The translations under genes and the position numbers were made by a program. Below are positions 1 to 10,454 of a stretch of DNA of 64,000 nucleotides, piece after piece (within the stretch, counting starts at the first letter, position 1; each line of letters begins with the position of its first letter). The DNA is from Molossus alvarezi (Eukaryota > Chordata > Mammalia > Chiroptera > Molossidae): contig CM073886.1 in the NCBI GenBank assembly GCA_037176705.1, positions 125,456,001 through 125,520,000 on the forward strand, in the 5' to 3' direction. The notes below the pieces were generated by a model, which saw only the letters and a list, made by a program, of their open reading frames with translations, made no database searches and was not told the origin of the DNA.

Positions 1-24
1 TTCCTTCCTTCCTTCCTTCCTTCT

Positions 25-56
<32 letters not shown>

Positions 57-92
57 TGTCTTTTTTTCTTCTTTTGTCCTTCCTTCCTTTCA
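1..92 (+). repeat. (TTCC)n/(TGCC)n/(TGTC)n simple repeat
   Basis: The window opens inside a pyrimidine-rich tetranucleotide tract. It runs TTCC units, then TGCC units, then TGTC and a T-rich end, so it has drifted through several unit types. Its left part lies outside the window. Confidence 0.95.
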
Positions 93-139
93 AAACCCAC
101 TTTTTGTAAAGTATGTTTCTCCGAACTGGAATTGAAGAA

Positions 140-305
140 CCAAGGTGGGCAGGGAGGAGAAAGAGAGAGAGAGATACATCAACGTGAAAGGGACACATTG
201 AGTGGTTGCCACCCGCATGACCCAACCAGGACCAGGGACAAACTGCAACCGAGGTATGCGCCCCTAGCGGGAACCGAACCCGGGTCTCTCTGGACCGCAG
301 GCCAG
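140..305 (-). mobile_element. Ves-type SINE, head truncated
   Basis: Reading the minus strand, the tRNA-like box B region and the 'GGTTGCAGTTTGTCCCTGG' body are present. The first about 30 bp of the head, including box A, are lost or scrambled near 'GCCAGGTGGCTCC'. It abuts the TTCC/TGCC simple repeat on the left. The open frames across it are repeat-derived. Confidence 0.75.
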
Positions 306-330
306 GTGGCTCCCCAGCATTGACCATAGG

Positions 331-1626
331 AAGTTCTGATATTTCTCACAGTGACCGATATAACAAGTGGCCATGTGCTGGTCATTTCTGGCCACAGACC
401 CACTGTTTTATTTGAAAAGGATCAATCAAAACTTCAAGAAAGTGTTGTTTTAAGACTATTTTGCTCTTTTAAAAAGTCTGAATACGAATTTCAAGTAGCA
501 TATCTGAACAATATTTATTCCTCTTAAGGTCATTTGATTTTCTCAAAGCTCACATTCAAATCAAGGTTTGCTTCTGGGGCTATGTTGCTTTATCTCACAT
601 CACCATCACTGCCCCCCCAACCTTCCTTACAGTCCCTCCTCCTGGCTTCTCGGCTGTTTCTCTCTAAACACGGCGCAGGCGCTCAGGCCTTATGTGATAA
701 CCCCCGAATAGATAGTGTTCTTATTTTTACAACCTACAAAGATCTGAGCTTCCAAGAAATCCTTCCTACGTTCCTCCTCTCTCATAAAATCTTGCCTCTC
801 TTTAGGGCTTTGGATATTCAAGCTGCCTAACCTTAGCCAGACCTGCTAACATGCTCAGTGGGTCTGCGTAACCTTTGGGTAACATCCCTATGTTTTAAAA
901 AGGTCACTTGGAGCCATAACACATACCCTCACATACAGAGTCTCCAAATATCAGGGCACAAATACATGTTATTGGTCTTAACAAGGACAAACAGAAGCAA
1001 AACAGATGATCCTGTTACCCATCCTCATCCCTGGAGAACTGCATGAAACACCTGCATTTTCTGACGTGTGGTTGTGAAGCTATGGGCTAAGGGCTCAGCA
1101 AAACCATTCGCAGCAATAAAAGGCAGACTATTCATTTTCCTTTCATAACATGAACCAGACTCAGGTCCTTGGAAGCCAATTTTGAATCAGAGGCAGATAA
1201 TGTTTTCTGTATCCTGCTATTATTTTTCTTCCCAGCATGTGCTCAATGAAGATAGTCCAGTGAGTAATTATCTGACTGCATAAACTCATTAGGCCAGGTT
1301 CCAGTGAGGTACCACAGCTGTGCTAGGGACCAGAGAAGAGAGAAGGAACAGCACTCGGGGCTTTTCACACCATCCATCACCACCACGAACAGTGCAATGG
1401 AGAGAAGACAGGACCCAAAGTGAGGTGGTCCCATCCCCCAGCGTCGGCTATGAGACACCAAGGGATGGGAGCCCGCAAGTGCTGTTCTCTGAGAGCAGAA
1501 GCACATAACTGTTCTAGCTCAGATGTCTCCTAAAACCTGAAGGCCGGGAGAGGTCCGTCATCCAGTCTCTCCTCATGTGGTAGGGATGAACCAAGCTAGT
1601 CCAGATACCGTTGAGCCTCTCTAGGC
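331..1626. other. Unique intergenic DNA, nothing recognised
   Basis: I see no exon, SINE or named repeat here. Small open frames on both strands (for example 534-830 and 1243-1506) lack any domain or splice context. Confidence 0.5.
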
Positions 1627-1818
1627 TAGTGGTTCTCAACCTTCCTGATGCTGCGACCCTCCAATACAGTTCCTCATGTTGTGGTGACCCCCAACCATAA
1701 AATTATTTTTGTTGCTCCTTCGTAACTGTAATTTTGCTACTGTGATGTCTTAGGCGACCCCTGTGAAAGGGTCGTTCGACCCCCAAACGGGTCGTGACCC
1801 ACAGGTTGAGAACCGCTG
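1627..1818. mobile_element. SPIN-type hAT MITE (non-autonomous DNA transposon)
   Basis: A 192-bp element is bounded by inverted repeats. The left end reads TAGTGGTTCTCAACC and the right end is the complement of CAGCGGTTCTCAACC, with two differences in 15. Inside the ends are the typical blocks 'GCGACCC ... CAGTTCCTCATGTTGTGG' and 'GGTCGTTCGACCCCCAAA'. These match my knowledge of SPIN ('space invader') elements. The flanking octamers CTCTAGGC and CTCCAAGG look like a decayed 8-bp target duplication and resemble the SPIN target preference around TCTAGA. It has no coding capacity. SPIN elements are known to have spread horizontally among mammals, reptiles and frogs. Confidence 0.85.
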
Positions 1819-2395
1819 CTCCAAGGTCAAGGCAGAGTGTAGGAGGAACTGGACTACTCAGGGGACGTACTCGAAAGTGTTTTCTCTGGAAGCGATCGTA
1901 GCAGGTTAAACCAAACCAGCTCCGTGGAACACGTGCAGTTAGTTCTCCTCTAGAAAGGGCCAGGAGTTGGCGATATGCTGCTGCCCTACTGCCTCCTGGG
2001 ATCAAACAGCCCTGCTTGTTCATGTCATGAATGGTTTTCTTCTCAGGAGGTTTCCTACCACAACCGGACGGAGCTTTCTCAGCCTGCAGGGGTGGGTCTG
2101 GCCTCTGCCTGTGTCCTAGAGGCTAGCTTTTTGCTTTCTCTCTCTAATTTTTTAAGAGCTGTCTTAAAATAGGACTTCAGGCGATTGGGACCCGAGCAAA
2201 ATATCAGCAAATGAAATCCCATTGAGAAGACTAAGTGGACAGCCTCAGGGGTTTGTGCCCAAAGACTGGATTGAATCCAACAGCATTTCTGTCTGGGAGT
2301 CAGAATCAGGATATTTTTGAAGGCGCTAGGTATTTTCTTCATGCTTAGGTCAAAAGACAAAAGTCTACTCACCGGGGGCCTGTTTTTAACTTTTT

Positions 2396-2584
2396 TAAGA
2401 TTACTGATGTTTAGAGAGAGAGAGAGAGGATGGGAGAGAGAGAGAAACATCGACGTGTTGTTCCACTTATTTGCGCATTCCTCGGTTGCTTCCTGTGTGT
2501 GCTCCGACCGAAACCCAGGATCAAACCTGAAACCTTGCTGCATCGGGGCGACGCTCTAACCAACTGAGCTTCCCAGCCAGGGCG
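2396..2584 (-). mobile_element. Older tRNA-derived SINE, minus strand
   Basis: The plus strand shows the inverted tail 'TTTTTTAAGATTACTGATG', a GA-rich middle with AAACATCGACGTG, and an inverted head ending in 'CTCTAACCAACTGAGC' and 'CCAGCCAGGGC'. The box A/B layout is that of bat SINEs, but the body differs from the Ves copies elsewhere in the window, so this is a diverged subfamily. Confidence 0.7.
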
Positions 2585-2585
2585 A

Positions 2586-3959
2586 CTGAGAGCCTCATTT
2601 TAAAATAAACTAAAGGCTTACTATCCAACTCAAAGCACAGAGACAGTCAGGCTATGCCTATTTAACATCAGTACATAGAGGATAAAAGTGAAATGTTCAC
2701 TCTTTCTCTCGGATGGTGAGTTTATATGATATAAATACTTGTGGCATAGATTTGAACGGATATCTGCAAAAAAGACAACGTAAGGCCACAGTAGGGTAAG
2801 GGATAGATGTTTACAGAGAGGAGTGACCAAGAGATGAAGAAAATGTAGACGGGAAGATATGATGGTCTTTGGGGGCTAAATGAAGAGAAACAGCGAAAAG
2901 ACCAGATACGCCGGTTCTGAGAGAAAGTGCTCACCGCGGGGACGGGCTCTCCCACTCGGCCGCTCTGTTCCTACATGTCCGTATGGGTCTTGGCTAAAAA
3001 TAAAGGAAGATCTAGTTTGCACAAATATTTATCCTTAAGGTATAATGTCAACAATTCCTTAATTTGAAAAATTCCGAAGAAACCATCTGTGGGCAGAAAA
3101 CAATCATTCAAGGACTTTCAGTAAAAGCCATTTTGATATCAACAGAAGAATCATTAAGGCAAACGTGGACTTTCATCCTTGTTCTGCTTTCATGGAGACA
3201 ACGGAATGTCTGCCTACAGAATGTCCACCTGCTGTGCAGGGCAACTCTACACAGACCCGTTGAACCACTGGAGAAGAACATGACTGTGAACGAGAGAGCA
3301 GGAGAGGTTTTGAAAGCTTTCCTCTGATGGATAGCAGATAGTAGCACTTTTTCTTTTGGAGAAAAATAGCTTTAATTGCATTATTGCATTCATCCAAAAT
3401 GATCATTCTGTTTTCTGAGAGTGTTGCAGCAGAACTCTTTCATTTAGACATGGGCACTGTCTGGGACAGACGACGGACTGGGCTGAGCTGTGGTGACTGT
3501 CTCTGGGACCTAGAAAAGGTGCTAACCCCCCCGCTAGCTTTCACAGCCACAGAATGCGGAGATTAACTAACGTTTTCTAAGATCCCTTCTATTGCCAACG
3601 CCCCGGAAGTCGGTACTTCTTCCTGACGGCTCCAGGGGAGACTTGTGAAAAGCAGGTCTCTGGTCTTGTCGAGTATCAGGAATAACCAAGTAGGCTAACA
3701 CTGTGGTTTGAGTCATGAAGAAGCTTTTGTATTTGGGAACAGCCATGTTTTCTAGGCTCACTCCAGTGAGGAATTATACAGTCGTGGAAATAGAATTTGT
3801 AGCTGTGTGTCTTAGTGTGTGTATAGCTACGGACCTTCCTCCGTGGCCAAAGGAGTAGGTGTCACATGTCACTCTAAGATTTTCCATAGTTGTGAAGTAG
3901 AGAGATTACAGTCATGTTCTTCAAAACAGCACCGTCATTCTGGGGAAGGTAAACAAGAT
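2586..3959. other. Unique intergenic DNA, nothing recognised
   Basis: No repeat or exon is apparent. The short open frames at 3064-3347 on both strands overlap each other and show no family signature. Confidence 0.45.
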
Positions 3960-4059
3960 GCAACAGAACGGACAGGGCTCTGGAACTGAGCACCTCGGTG
4001 GGCACAGAGATACTGGATCAAGTTGTCATTATGGGCAATCTGGTGGGTGAAGCGAGGAA

Positions 4060-4195
4060 CATGTTAGACTGCTCTGCCTTTGCCAGTACCAAGCTGTGCA
4101 ATATAAAGCAAGTCCCATAGCCTCCCAGTCTGTTTCCTTGTCTGTAGAGAAAGATTGAAGTGGATGCGTTCATTCCTAACCACTTAGTTTTAGAG
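4060..4195 (+). repeat. Probable MIR fragment
   Basis: The order 'GCTCTGCCTTTGCCAGTACC', 'AGCTGTGCAA', 'GCAAGTCCCATAGCCTCCC', 'CTGTTTCCTTGTCTGTA' follows the MIR core (lost-specificity phrase: cannot-miss 'AGCTGTGTGACCTTGGGCAAG ... CAGTTTCC') with many changes. It is an ancient mammalian SINE relic. Confidence 0.55.
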
Positions 4196-4554
4196 CCTTA
4201 TGACTCTGTAAGAAGAGATTTAAATACAGTTCATTACGAATTGAAAATGTAAACATATTGTACACATGCATATTTTAAATCCTTAAGAGAATAAGTTCTT
4301 CAAAGACACCCATTTACATATAAATTATTTATATGTTAATTAAAACTCAGAGTCACATAACTTGGACATGAAAGAGACCTGAGCAATCAGTACTCACAGT
4401 TATGAAACAGGCATCATAATTACTTGTGCATGTCCCCCTTTCCTTGTGAGTTCTTTGAGGGCATAAACAGTCTTTCGTGTTTTGAATCATAGTACTTAGA
4501 CAGTACAGATATAGAGTAGGTACTAAGTAAAAACTAATTAAGTAAATTGTGCAG

Positions 4555-4640
4555 CTAAAAAACACAAAACCAGCTAAGCTACCCAAAGCCACACAGGTAG
4601 CTAGAATGCAGCTTCTGCCCCCATGAGACCCAACCCAGGG
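4555..4640 (-). repeat. Possible MIR fragment, minus strand
   Basis: The plus strand reads 'CTACCCAAAGCCACACAGG' then 'TAGCTAGAATGCAG', like the inverted MIR core 'CCCAAGGTCACACAGCTAG'. The fragment is short and diverged. Confidence 0.35.
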
Positions 4641-4984
4641 AGGGAAGGTTTTTCTTTAAGGCCAAATTGAGATAATTCCCCCCTCCCCAAAAAAATAATC
4701 AGCAATGGCATCTTTTACATGAAAACGGGTCTTTGAAGGACTTCACGGCGGCCAAATAAAACTGACAGCAGTGAAGCTCCATCAACACTCATCACTGCTC
4801 ACCGACTGGTTTCACCCGACTCAAACTGTTTTCTTAACAGTGACCAAATCGTCTGTCTGTGGCAGCTGCAGGAATAAGTAGGGCCACAGGGGAGAGTAAG
4901 TACTACAATGAAAGTGAGTACAAAGGAGCATGGGAACCTAGAGATGAACAACTGTGCCTACAAATTAGGGAACATTATTCCAGA

Positions 4985-5110
4985 GCAGGTGCAGTCAGAA
5001 CTTAAAAGATAAATTTCGCAGACAAAGAGATGGTCAAGGACATTTCCAGCAGAGAGAATGACATTGGTAAAGACATGAAAAAGTAAGGCAAACATGACAA
5101 CACTCCCACT
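4985..5110 (+). repeat. Diverged ancient repeat, unnamed family
   Basis: The segment around 'GACATTTCCAGCAGAGAG' and 'ATGACATTGGTAAAGACATG' has the form of a common mammalian repeat ('attccaggcagagg..acagcatgtgcaaaggc'). Relatives in this window lie at 43225-45420 and 49130-49255. I recognise the pattern but not the library name. Confidence 0.4.
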
Positions 5111-5603
5111 GTGAATGTAGCAACGGGAAGGGCAGGAGACGCACCAGAGATCAATAACGGCGACGGCAGAGATGGGGTGGGGGGCCCAGAGTGAAGAACT
5201 TGTCTGCTATAAATGATAGTCAGGTGGCCTTCACTCAACGCTCCCTATGGGGCCTACTGATTGGGTAGCATGCCCACCACCATCTACAACTAAATAGACC
5301 AGAGGCATAGGCTTGGCCCAAAGTCACCCCACCTTTTGGCTTCATTGTGACCAGGCAGATTTTCTATCTCAGACATTTGCTGTAAGAGGTGTGACTGGTG
5401 ACTGTCTGACCATATAGTTTTGTGCACTGGATCAAATGGTCATGCAGACATGGGTCAGCTATGACCTCATGACAAGCCAAAACCACAACAAAGTCGATGC
5501 TACAGAGCAGCAGGAATGCTACAGGCCTTGCAGAGTCTGTGGATGGGAAGACAGAGCTGTCATGCTGACAGGGGCAGAAATGAAGGAATGTGCAACCAGA
5601 GTG

Positions 5604-5655
<52 letters not shown>

Positions 5656-6110
5656 AGTAGGCCAAATGTAGTAGAGCCATCAGCCAGATGAGGACTTGGT
5701 TTTACCCATTAGTTTTGACAATTATAAGTGACCTCAATAAGAATGCAGTCTCAGGGCACATGTGGCCAGAGTCTTGACACTATTTAGAGTTCTGAGTGCA
5801 CGTGGAGTGTCTGTGACATGAGGCAAATGAAATCTGGGTAGTGATGACTTCACCTGTCAACTGGTGAGGCCGTGGGACATGGTTGCAAGGATGAGGGGAT
5901 TCACAACACGTTCCAACAGGCCATCCCTCACTCCGGGATGACCCTTCCTTTCCTCCACTTAATTTCCCCTACTTCGAGGAGGAGCTGAGCCCTGCATCCT
6001 TCTGAGACCTGCTGCCTTCTCTTTTAGTAACGATCACAACTAACCTTGGTAAGGCTCCATCAGCGTCACCTATGTACAGCTCAGCAAGTCCCCATTTAGT
6101 CTAAGGACTG
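5111..6110. other. Unique DNA with a (GA)n tract
   Basis: Apart from the dinucleotide run at 5609-5651 I see no identifiable element. The open frame at 5436-5657 simply runs into the GA tract. Confidence 0.45.
5609..5651 (+). repeat. (GA)n microsatellite
   Basis: An uninterrupted GA dinucleotide run of about 21 units, likely polymorphic in length. Confidence 0.97.
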
Positions 6111-6116
6111 TTCATA

Positions 6117-6242
6117 CAGGCAGGGGCAAAAATAGATTTACAGTTGTGACTTCATGGAATGCAGTTTCTTGTTGTATTATTATTGATTAATGATTGTATT
6201 ACGTTCCAGACGAACAACTGTAAACCTACTTTGCCCCTCCTG
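6117..6242. mobile_element. Mariner-type MITE with about 28-bp inverted ends
   Basis: The left end reads CAGGCAGGGGCAAAAATAG then ATTTACAGTTGT. The right end is its complement, CAGGAGGGGCAAAGTAG then GTTTACAGTTGT, with a few substitutions and a one- or two-base gap. A TA dinucleotide precedes the left end (6115-6116), and TG follows the right end, as expected for a TA target duplication with one mutation. The 60-bp middle is AT-rich and non-coding. The layout fits a Tc1/mariner miniature element. Such TIRs are known to me from bat genomes, but I cannot name the exact family. Confidence 0.72.
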
Positions 6243-6664
6243 TGTTTGGAAAGACCAGTGGAAGATCTCAGGAAACTGTCTCTTTTAAAGAAACTTGTGT
6301 AGCCTCTGGCCGTTGAGAGATGGCATGAGTGAGGTGAGCTAGGTTTTGCGCATGACTTTTCTCCATGGGGGTCCTCAGAGTGTGGCCATGCTCCACCCTG
6401 GCTGCATAAGTTGCACAACAAATGCCAAAATACAACAGAGCTCATTTCCTTGTTGCTGGCTCAGCGGTTGATGCTGTATCCACAGCAGTCCTTGGTTTCT
6501 CTTTTATCTGGTGATGCTACTTCCCAACAAAGAGCAGGAAGAGTAGGTGTGGCAAGTGGTCCACAGGAGCATCCGTTATGCCTAAGCGGGTCCACAACAA
6601 AGATCTGTATCCAAAGGGCTTCACGGTTAAACATTTAAAAAAGCATCTTCAAGGTCCAATGTTA
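6243..6664. other. Unique DNA between a MITE and a L1 relic
   Basis: Nothing recognisable. The small frames at 6152-6638 cross the MITE or are chance. Confidence 0.4.
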
Positions 6665-6952
6665 GAAAAATGGGGAATAGTTACATAAAATGTGGTCTAT
6701 TCATAGACTATTGCAAAGCCACTAAAAATTGCATCCAGGGTATGGTGTTAGAAGTCAGGATGTCATTACCTCTAGGATGTGGGGGGGTGCCTGGAGGGGG
6801 GTATTAGGGAGATTCTGAGAGCTGATAATATTCAGTTTCTTCATCTGGGTGCTGGTTATGCAGGTGTGTTTATTTTGTGAAAATTTATTTAGTTATACTC
6901 TTTGGATATGAGCACTGTTCTGTATGTATGCTATACTTCAATAAAAATGTAA
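6665..6952 (+). mobile_element. Ancient L1 (L1M-like) 3' end
   Basis: The segment has the layout of an old L1 3' UTR: 'GAAGTCAGGATG', a G-rich stretch at 6778-6802, 'TTCATCTGGGTGCTGGTTAT', 'TATTTTGTGAAAATT', then 'GTATGCTATACTTCAATAAA' ending in an A-rich tail. The next SINE begins just after it. Confidence 0.6.
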
Positions 6953-6954
6953 CT

Positions 6955-7180
6955 TAAGCTCAGCTGGGTGGCTCATTTGGTTGAGCATCGTTCCATACAC
7001 CAAAATGTTTGCAGGTTCAATTTCCACTCGGCACATACCTAGGTTTTGGGTTTGATCTCCAGTTGGGCCACATATGGGAAGCAACCAAGAGATAATTTTC
7101 TTTTTCTCTCAGCCCCTTTCCTGCTCTCTCTCTTTTGCTAACAACAACAACAACAAAAATTCTCTGGTGAGGATTTAAAA
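6955..7180 (+). mobile_element. Bat SINE (Ves group with 'GTGGCTCATTTGGTTGAGC' head)
   Basis: The head reads CAGCTGGGTGGCTCATTTGG with box A, followed by 'GCAGGTTCAATTTCC' as box B and 'GGCACATACCTAGG'. The pyrimidine-rich middle ends in an (AAC)n/A-rich tail at 7139-7158 and a GGTGAGGATT remnant. It is diverged from the other copies, so not recent. Confidence 0.75.
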
Positions 7181-7383
7181 AAAGTTTGACTTCAGAGAAA
7201 GCAGGGTCTACAAGCTATTTGAGACTGCTCTTCGTTGTGATATCACGTTCCCATTAGTTCCCCTCAAAGGATCTTGGACCTGAAATCTTCCAGGAAAATA
7301 GCTCTTGCATTGAAAACAATAGATATTTTACTTATTTTTCTACCCAGTTTTGAAGGAGAAGTGAGAAAAGGAAAAAACAAGCA

Positions 7384-8277
7384 ATGAGTGATGACCAAAG
7401 GAAGGAAAAACCAACAACAACAAAAAAAATTTCAGACATCATACGCAGCAGAATTTTTACTGACACATCACCTAAGGCAATAGAAACAAAGGAGAAAATG
7501 AACACATGGGACTACATCAAACTCAAAAGCTTCTGCACAGCGAAAGATACAATCATCAAAACGGAAAGGCTACCCACTGTATGGGAGAACATAATTGCCA
7601 ATGATATATCAGATAAGGGGTTAATTTCCAATATATATAGAGTGCTCATACAACTCCACAAAAGGAAGACAAAGAATCCAATTAAAAAATGGGCAGAGGA
7701 ACTAATTAGACACCTCTCCAAACAGGACATACAAATGGCTAAGAAACATATGAAGAAATGCTCATCATTACTAATCATCAGAGAGATGCAAATTAAAACA
7801 ACAATGAGGTATCACCTCACACCTGTCAGAATGGCCGCCATCAACAAATCATCAAACAACAAGTGTTGGCGAGGGTGTGGAGAAAAGGGGACTCTAGTAC
7901 ACTGCTGGTGGGAATGCAGACTGGTGCAGCCACTATGGAAAACAATATGGTGTCACCTCAAAAAATTAAAAATTGAACTTCCATTTGACCCAGTGATCCC
8001 ACTTCTAGGAATATACCCTAAGAAGCCTGAAACACCAATCAGAAAGAATATATGTACCCCCATGTTTGTAGCAGCACTATTTACAATAGCTAAGATCTGG
8101 AAACAGCCCAAGTGTCCATCAGTAGACGAATGGATAAAAAAGCAGTGGTCCATGTACACAATGGAGTACTACGCAGCTGTAAGAAAGAAAGATCTCTTAT
8201 CCTTTGAGACTACATGGAGGGACCTTGAAAGTATCATCCTAAGTGAAACAAGCCAGAGAAAGACAAGTTTCATATGA
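7384..8277 (+). pseudogene. L1 ORF2 C-terminal remnant, 297 codons open
   Basis: The frame encodes the end of the L1 endonuclease/reverse transcriptase protein. Recognisable segments in order are [13 protein letters not shown] (residues about 42-54), [10 protein letters not shown] (98-107), [18 protein letters not shown] (133-150), the cysteine motif C161-X3-C165-X7-H173-X4-C178, IPLLGIYPK and the terminal YTMEYYAA region. The endonuclease and reverse transcriptase catalytic domains are missing, so it cannot act on its own. Near the 3' end a small deletion shifts the frame: the normal ending after SQ is replaced by RKTSFI and a stop. The long open stretch reflects young age rather than function. 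Confidence 0.88.
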
Positions 8278-8554
8278 TCTCACTTATCTGTGGAATATAA
8301 TGAACATAACAGTCTGAGGAATGGGGTAGCCCCAGAGACGTGGAAGTGGGGTACAGACTGACAATCCCCTAAAGAGGGGGTGGTGGGGGAGAGATAAACC
8401 ACAGAACTTATATGTATGTATGCATGAACAGTGGACATGGACAACAAACTGGGGAAAGGGCAGGGAGGAAGGGGGAGGGGGGAATCAGTGGGGGAAAAAG
8501 GAGAAACATCTGTAACAAAAATAAATAAATTAATTAAATTAAAAAAAAAAAAAA
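7400..8554 (+). mobile_element. 5'-truncated L1, 3' end with ORF2 tail, 3' UTR and poly(A)
   Basis: This is the last part of a bat LINE-1: the C-terminal third of ORF2, a 3' UTR with a G-rich polypurine tract at about 8452-8496, and a poly(A) run at 8541-8554. The exact 5' truncation point is unclear, because the first roughly 15 codons of the open frame do not look like L1. I found no target-site duplication. The 3' UTR end is almost identical to the fragment at 43573-43690, which indicates a relatively young subfamily. Confidence 0.9.
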
Positions 8555-8945
8555 GGAATGGCCTTTGAGAAAGCTCAGAGCGGAGCTGTCTTTGTTTAGA
8601 GCTGGCCGGGATACAAAGGGAGTTAAACAATAGAGCTGCTGATATTATTAGCTAAATACAACCAGTCTGACCTCGGTGTGCTTACCACCAGGGTGCACCA
8701 ATGCACACGCTATCCAAACTCCTAACAGGAGCAGGGTTCTAGCCCTTAATAATCTCGCTCAAGTCCCTTTGAAAAGAATGGGCGGGGGGGGGGGACACAC
8801 AGGGTGTTGAACCTCTAAGACACTGTTTGTCATAGCACGATTCTCAAAACCCCTGGATTTAAAAAATCATATCTACAGTCTGTTCTGCTACAGCATGTAT
8901 TTTACTTTTTTTCATTAATCCTAATCTAAGAATATTTTTCCATAG
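8555..8945. other. Unique DNA with a short poly(G) run
   Basis: Flank downstream of the L1 tail. It holds a G-run at about 8783-8794 and no gene or named repeat. Confidence 0.45.
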
Positions 8946-9170
8946 ATTTTTTTTTTTTTTTTAGATAGAGTGGAAGAGAGAGAGGGAGGAAGAGAGAGAA
9001 AGAGGAACATCAATGTGAGAGAGACAGATTGATTGGCTGCCTCTCGCTCAACTCAGACCAGGGTGGGGTTCAAACCTGCAACCCAGGTACATGCGCTTGA
9101 CTGGGAATTGAACTCTCGACTTTTGGTCTGAGGGCCAATGCTTTAACCGCTGAGTCAAACCAACCAGGGC
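8946..9170 (-). mobile_element. Ves-related SINE, minus strand
   Basis: A poly(T) run at 8946-8963 is the inverted A-tail. It is followed by the GA-rich middle, 'AACATCAATGTGAGAGAGAC', and the inverted head ending 'CTTTAACCGCTGAGTCAAAC' and CCAGGGC. The body with 'CTTGACTGGGAATTGAACTC' matches the copy at 57447-57683 better than the others, so these two form one subfamily. Confidence 0.85.
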
Positions 9171-9224
9171 TTCTCTTTTTAATTCAATCAGGTACTTATT
9201 AGTTTTTTAAAAAATAATTTTCTT

Positions 9225-9577
9225 TTTATTTTCAAAAAATATATTTTTATTGATTTCAGAGAAAGGAAGGGAAGGCAGAAAGGGAAATAGAATAATCTAG
9301 GAGAGCCCTGGCCAGTTTGGCTCAGTGGTTGAGCGTTGGCCTGCGGACCAGAGAGTCCCAGGTTCAGTTCCCGCTGGGGGCACGTACCACCACCACCACC
9401 ACCACCACAACAACAACAAAAACATCTAGGAGAGAGGAACTTCCATCCCCTGCCTCCTGCATGCCCCCCATTGGGGATTCAGCAGAAACCTGAGCATGTG
9501 CCCTGACCCAAAGTCAAACCAGCGGCTCCTGGTGCATGGGACTACACTCAGCCAACGGAGCCCCACACACCGGGCTC
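9225..9577 (-). mobile_element. Ves SINE, minus strand, split by a second SINE
   Basis: The left part (9225-9305) is the inverted tail 'ATATTTTTATTGATTTCAG' plus the purine-rich middle. The right part (9435-9577) carries 'CTGCCTCCTGCATGCCCCCC', 'GAGCATGTGCCCTGACC' and an inverted head ending 'CAGCCAACGGAGCC' and CCGGGCT. The two halves are separated by a plus-strand SINE with an 11-bp target duplication, so this is the older insertion. Confidence 0.75.
9306..9423 (+). mobile_element. Short head-only SINE nested in another SINE
   Basis: The tRNA-like head is complete: box A 'TGGCTCAGTGGTTGAGCG' and box B 'GGTTCAGTTCCC', through 'GGGGGCACGTACC'. It then goes straight into an (ACC)n(AAC)n tail at 9385-9422 and lacks the whole pyrimidine-rich body. 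It is flanked by the exact duplication ATCTAGGAGAG at 9295-9305 and 9424-9434. The duplication shows that a 118-bp unit inserted as such, rather than being deleted later. Confidence 0.85.
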
Positions 9578-9710
9578 TTTCCAAGCTTTTAATCAAGTCG
9601 TCAATAGTCTGTATGAAGCAGTGCTGTGTGTGATGGATTATCGTCATTGTACTGGTTCACGTCACTAAAACTGGTTATTCTGGTCACCTGAAATTTATCA
9701 ACTCCAACGT

Positions 9711-9844
9711 CTCCTTCCTTCCTTCCTTCCTTCCTTCCTTCCTTCCTTCCTTCCTTCCTTCCTTCCTTCCTTCCTTCCTCCCTCCCTCCCTCCCTCCCTC
9801 CCTCCCTCCCTCCCTCCCTCCCTCCCTTCCTTCCTTCCTTCCCT
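9711..9844 (+). repeat. (TTCC)n(CCTC)n microsatellite
   Basis: A 134-bp pyrimidine tract: pure TTCC units to about 9778, CCTC units to about 9826, then TTCC again. The purity of each block indicates recent expansion. Confidence 0.97.
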
Positions 9845-10454
9845 AGATTGGATTAGCTACTGAGTTAAATTCCGCACAAAATCAGGCCAGGCATGGAACA
9901 TGGACACTGTTTGCATAAACCTTGTGTATACAAGCTTCTACGAAGCTCAGCTGCTGACTTCTCTACATACGCCATTTCTGCGGATAGGGAACTTCCTGCA
10001 GAAAGGATTTGGTGGGAGTAAGTGAAATCCCATGGCAGGCAGGTCGGGCTTCAGGCACAGGCTGCGCAGGTGACAGTGCCCTCGGCTGCCTTTCTGAACA
10101 GCTGGAGATTCATAGAAACGGTCCTTGTTTTCACACTGAGTTCCCCAGTCCTGCAGGAGCTGGCTGTCACCTGCTGATTGTACTCCGGGTTCTGAAAGGA
10201 GACAATGTCGTCATGGAGTTAACACTTGATTTAAAACTTCACAATGGGGGAACAATGTATAAAAGTAGAGAAAATAATGCTGTGAATTTACACGGGTGGA
10301 AAATGTGACATTGCCTTTTACAATTCTCCCTTCCATTTAATTATAACGAAAATGCTTTTCTGATGTTTTTAACTTTCAAATTTCATGTTGGTGTCAAGTA
10401 CGTGAGGTTTAGTGATAGTTTCTCTTCAGAGAACCAAAAGCATTCCAATAGATG
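9845..10454. other. Unique DNA, nothing recognised
   Basis: The 99-codon frame at 10009-10308 has no recognisable domain. No repeat is evident. Confidence 0.4.

Noticed and set aside
2079..2543. 154-codon minus-strand frame
   Set aside because: A large part is translation of the SINE at 2396-2584; the rest is unrecognisable.
1..5000. Possible exons of the neighbouring gene C6
   Set aside because: I looked for complement-type signal peptide or thrombospondin-like coding on the minus strand and saw none.
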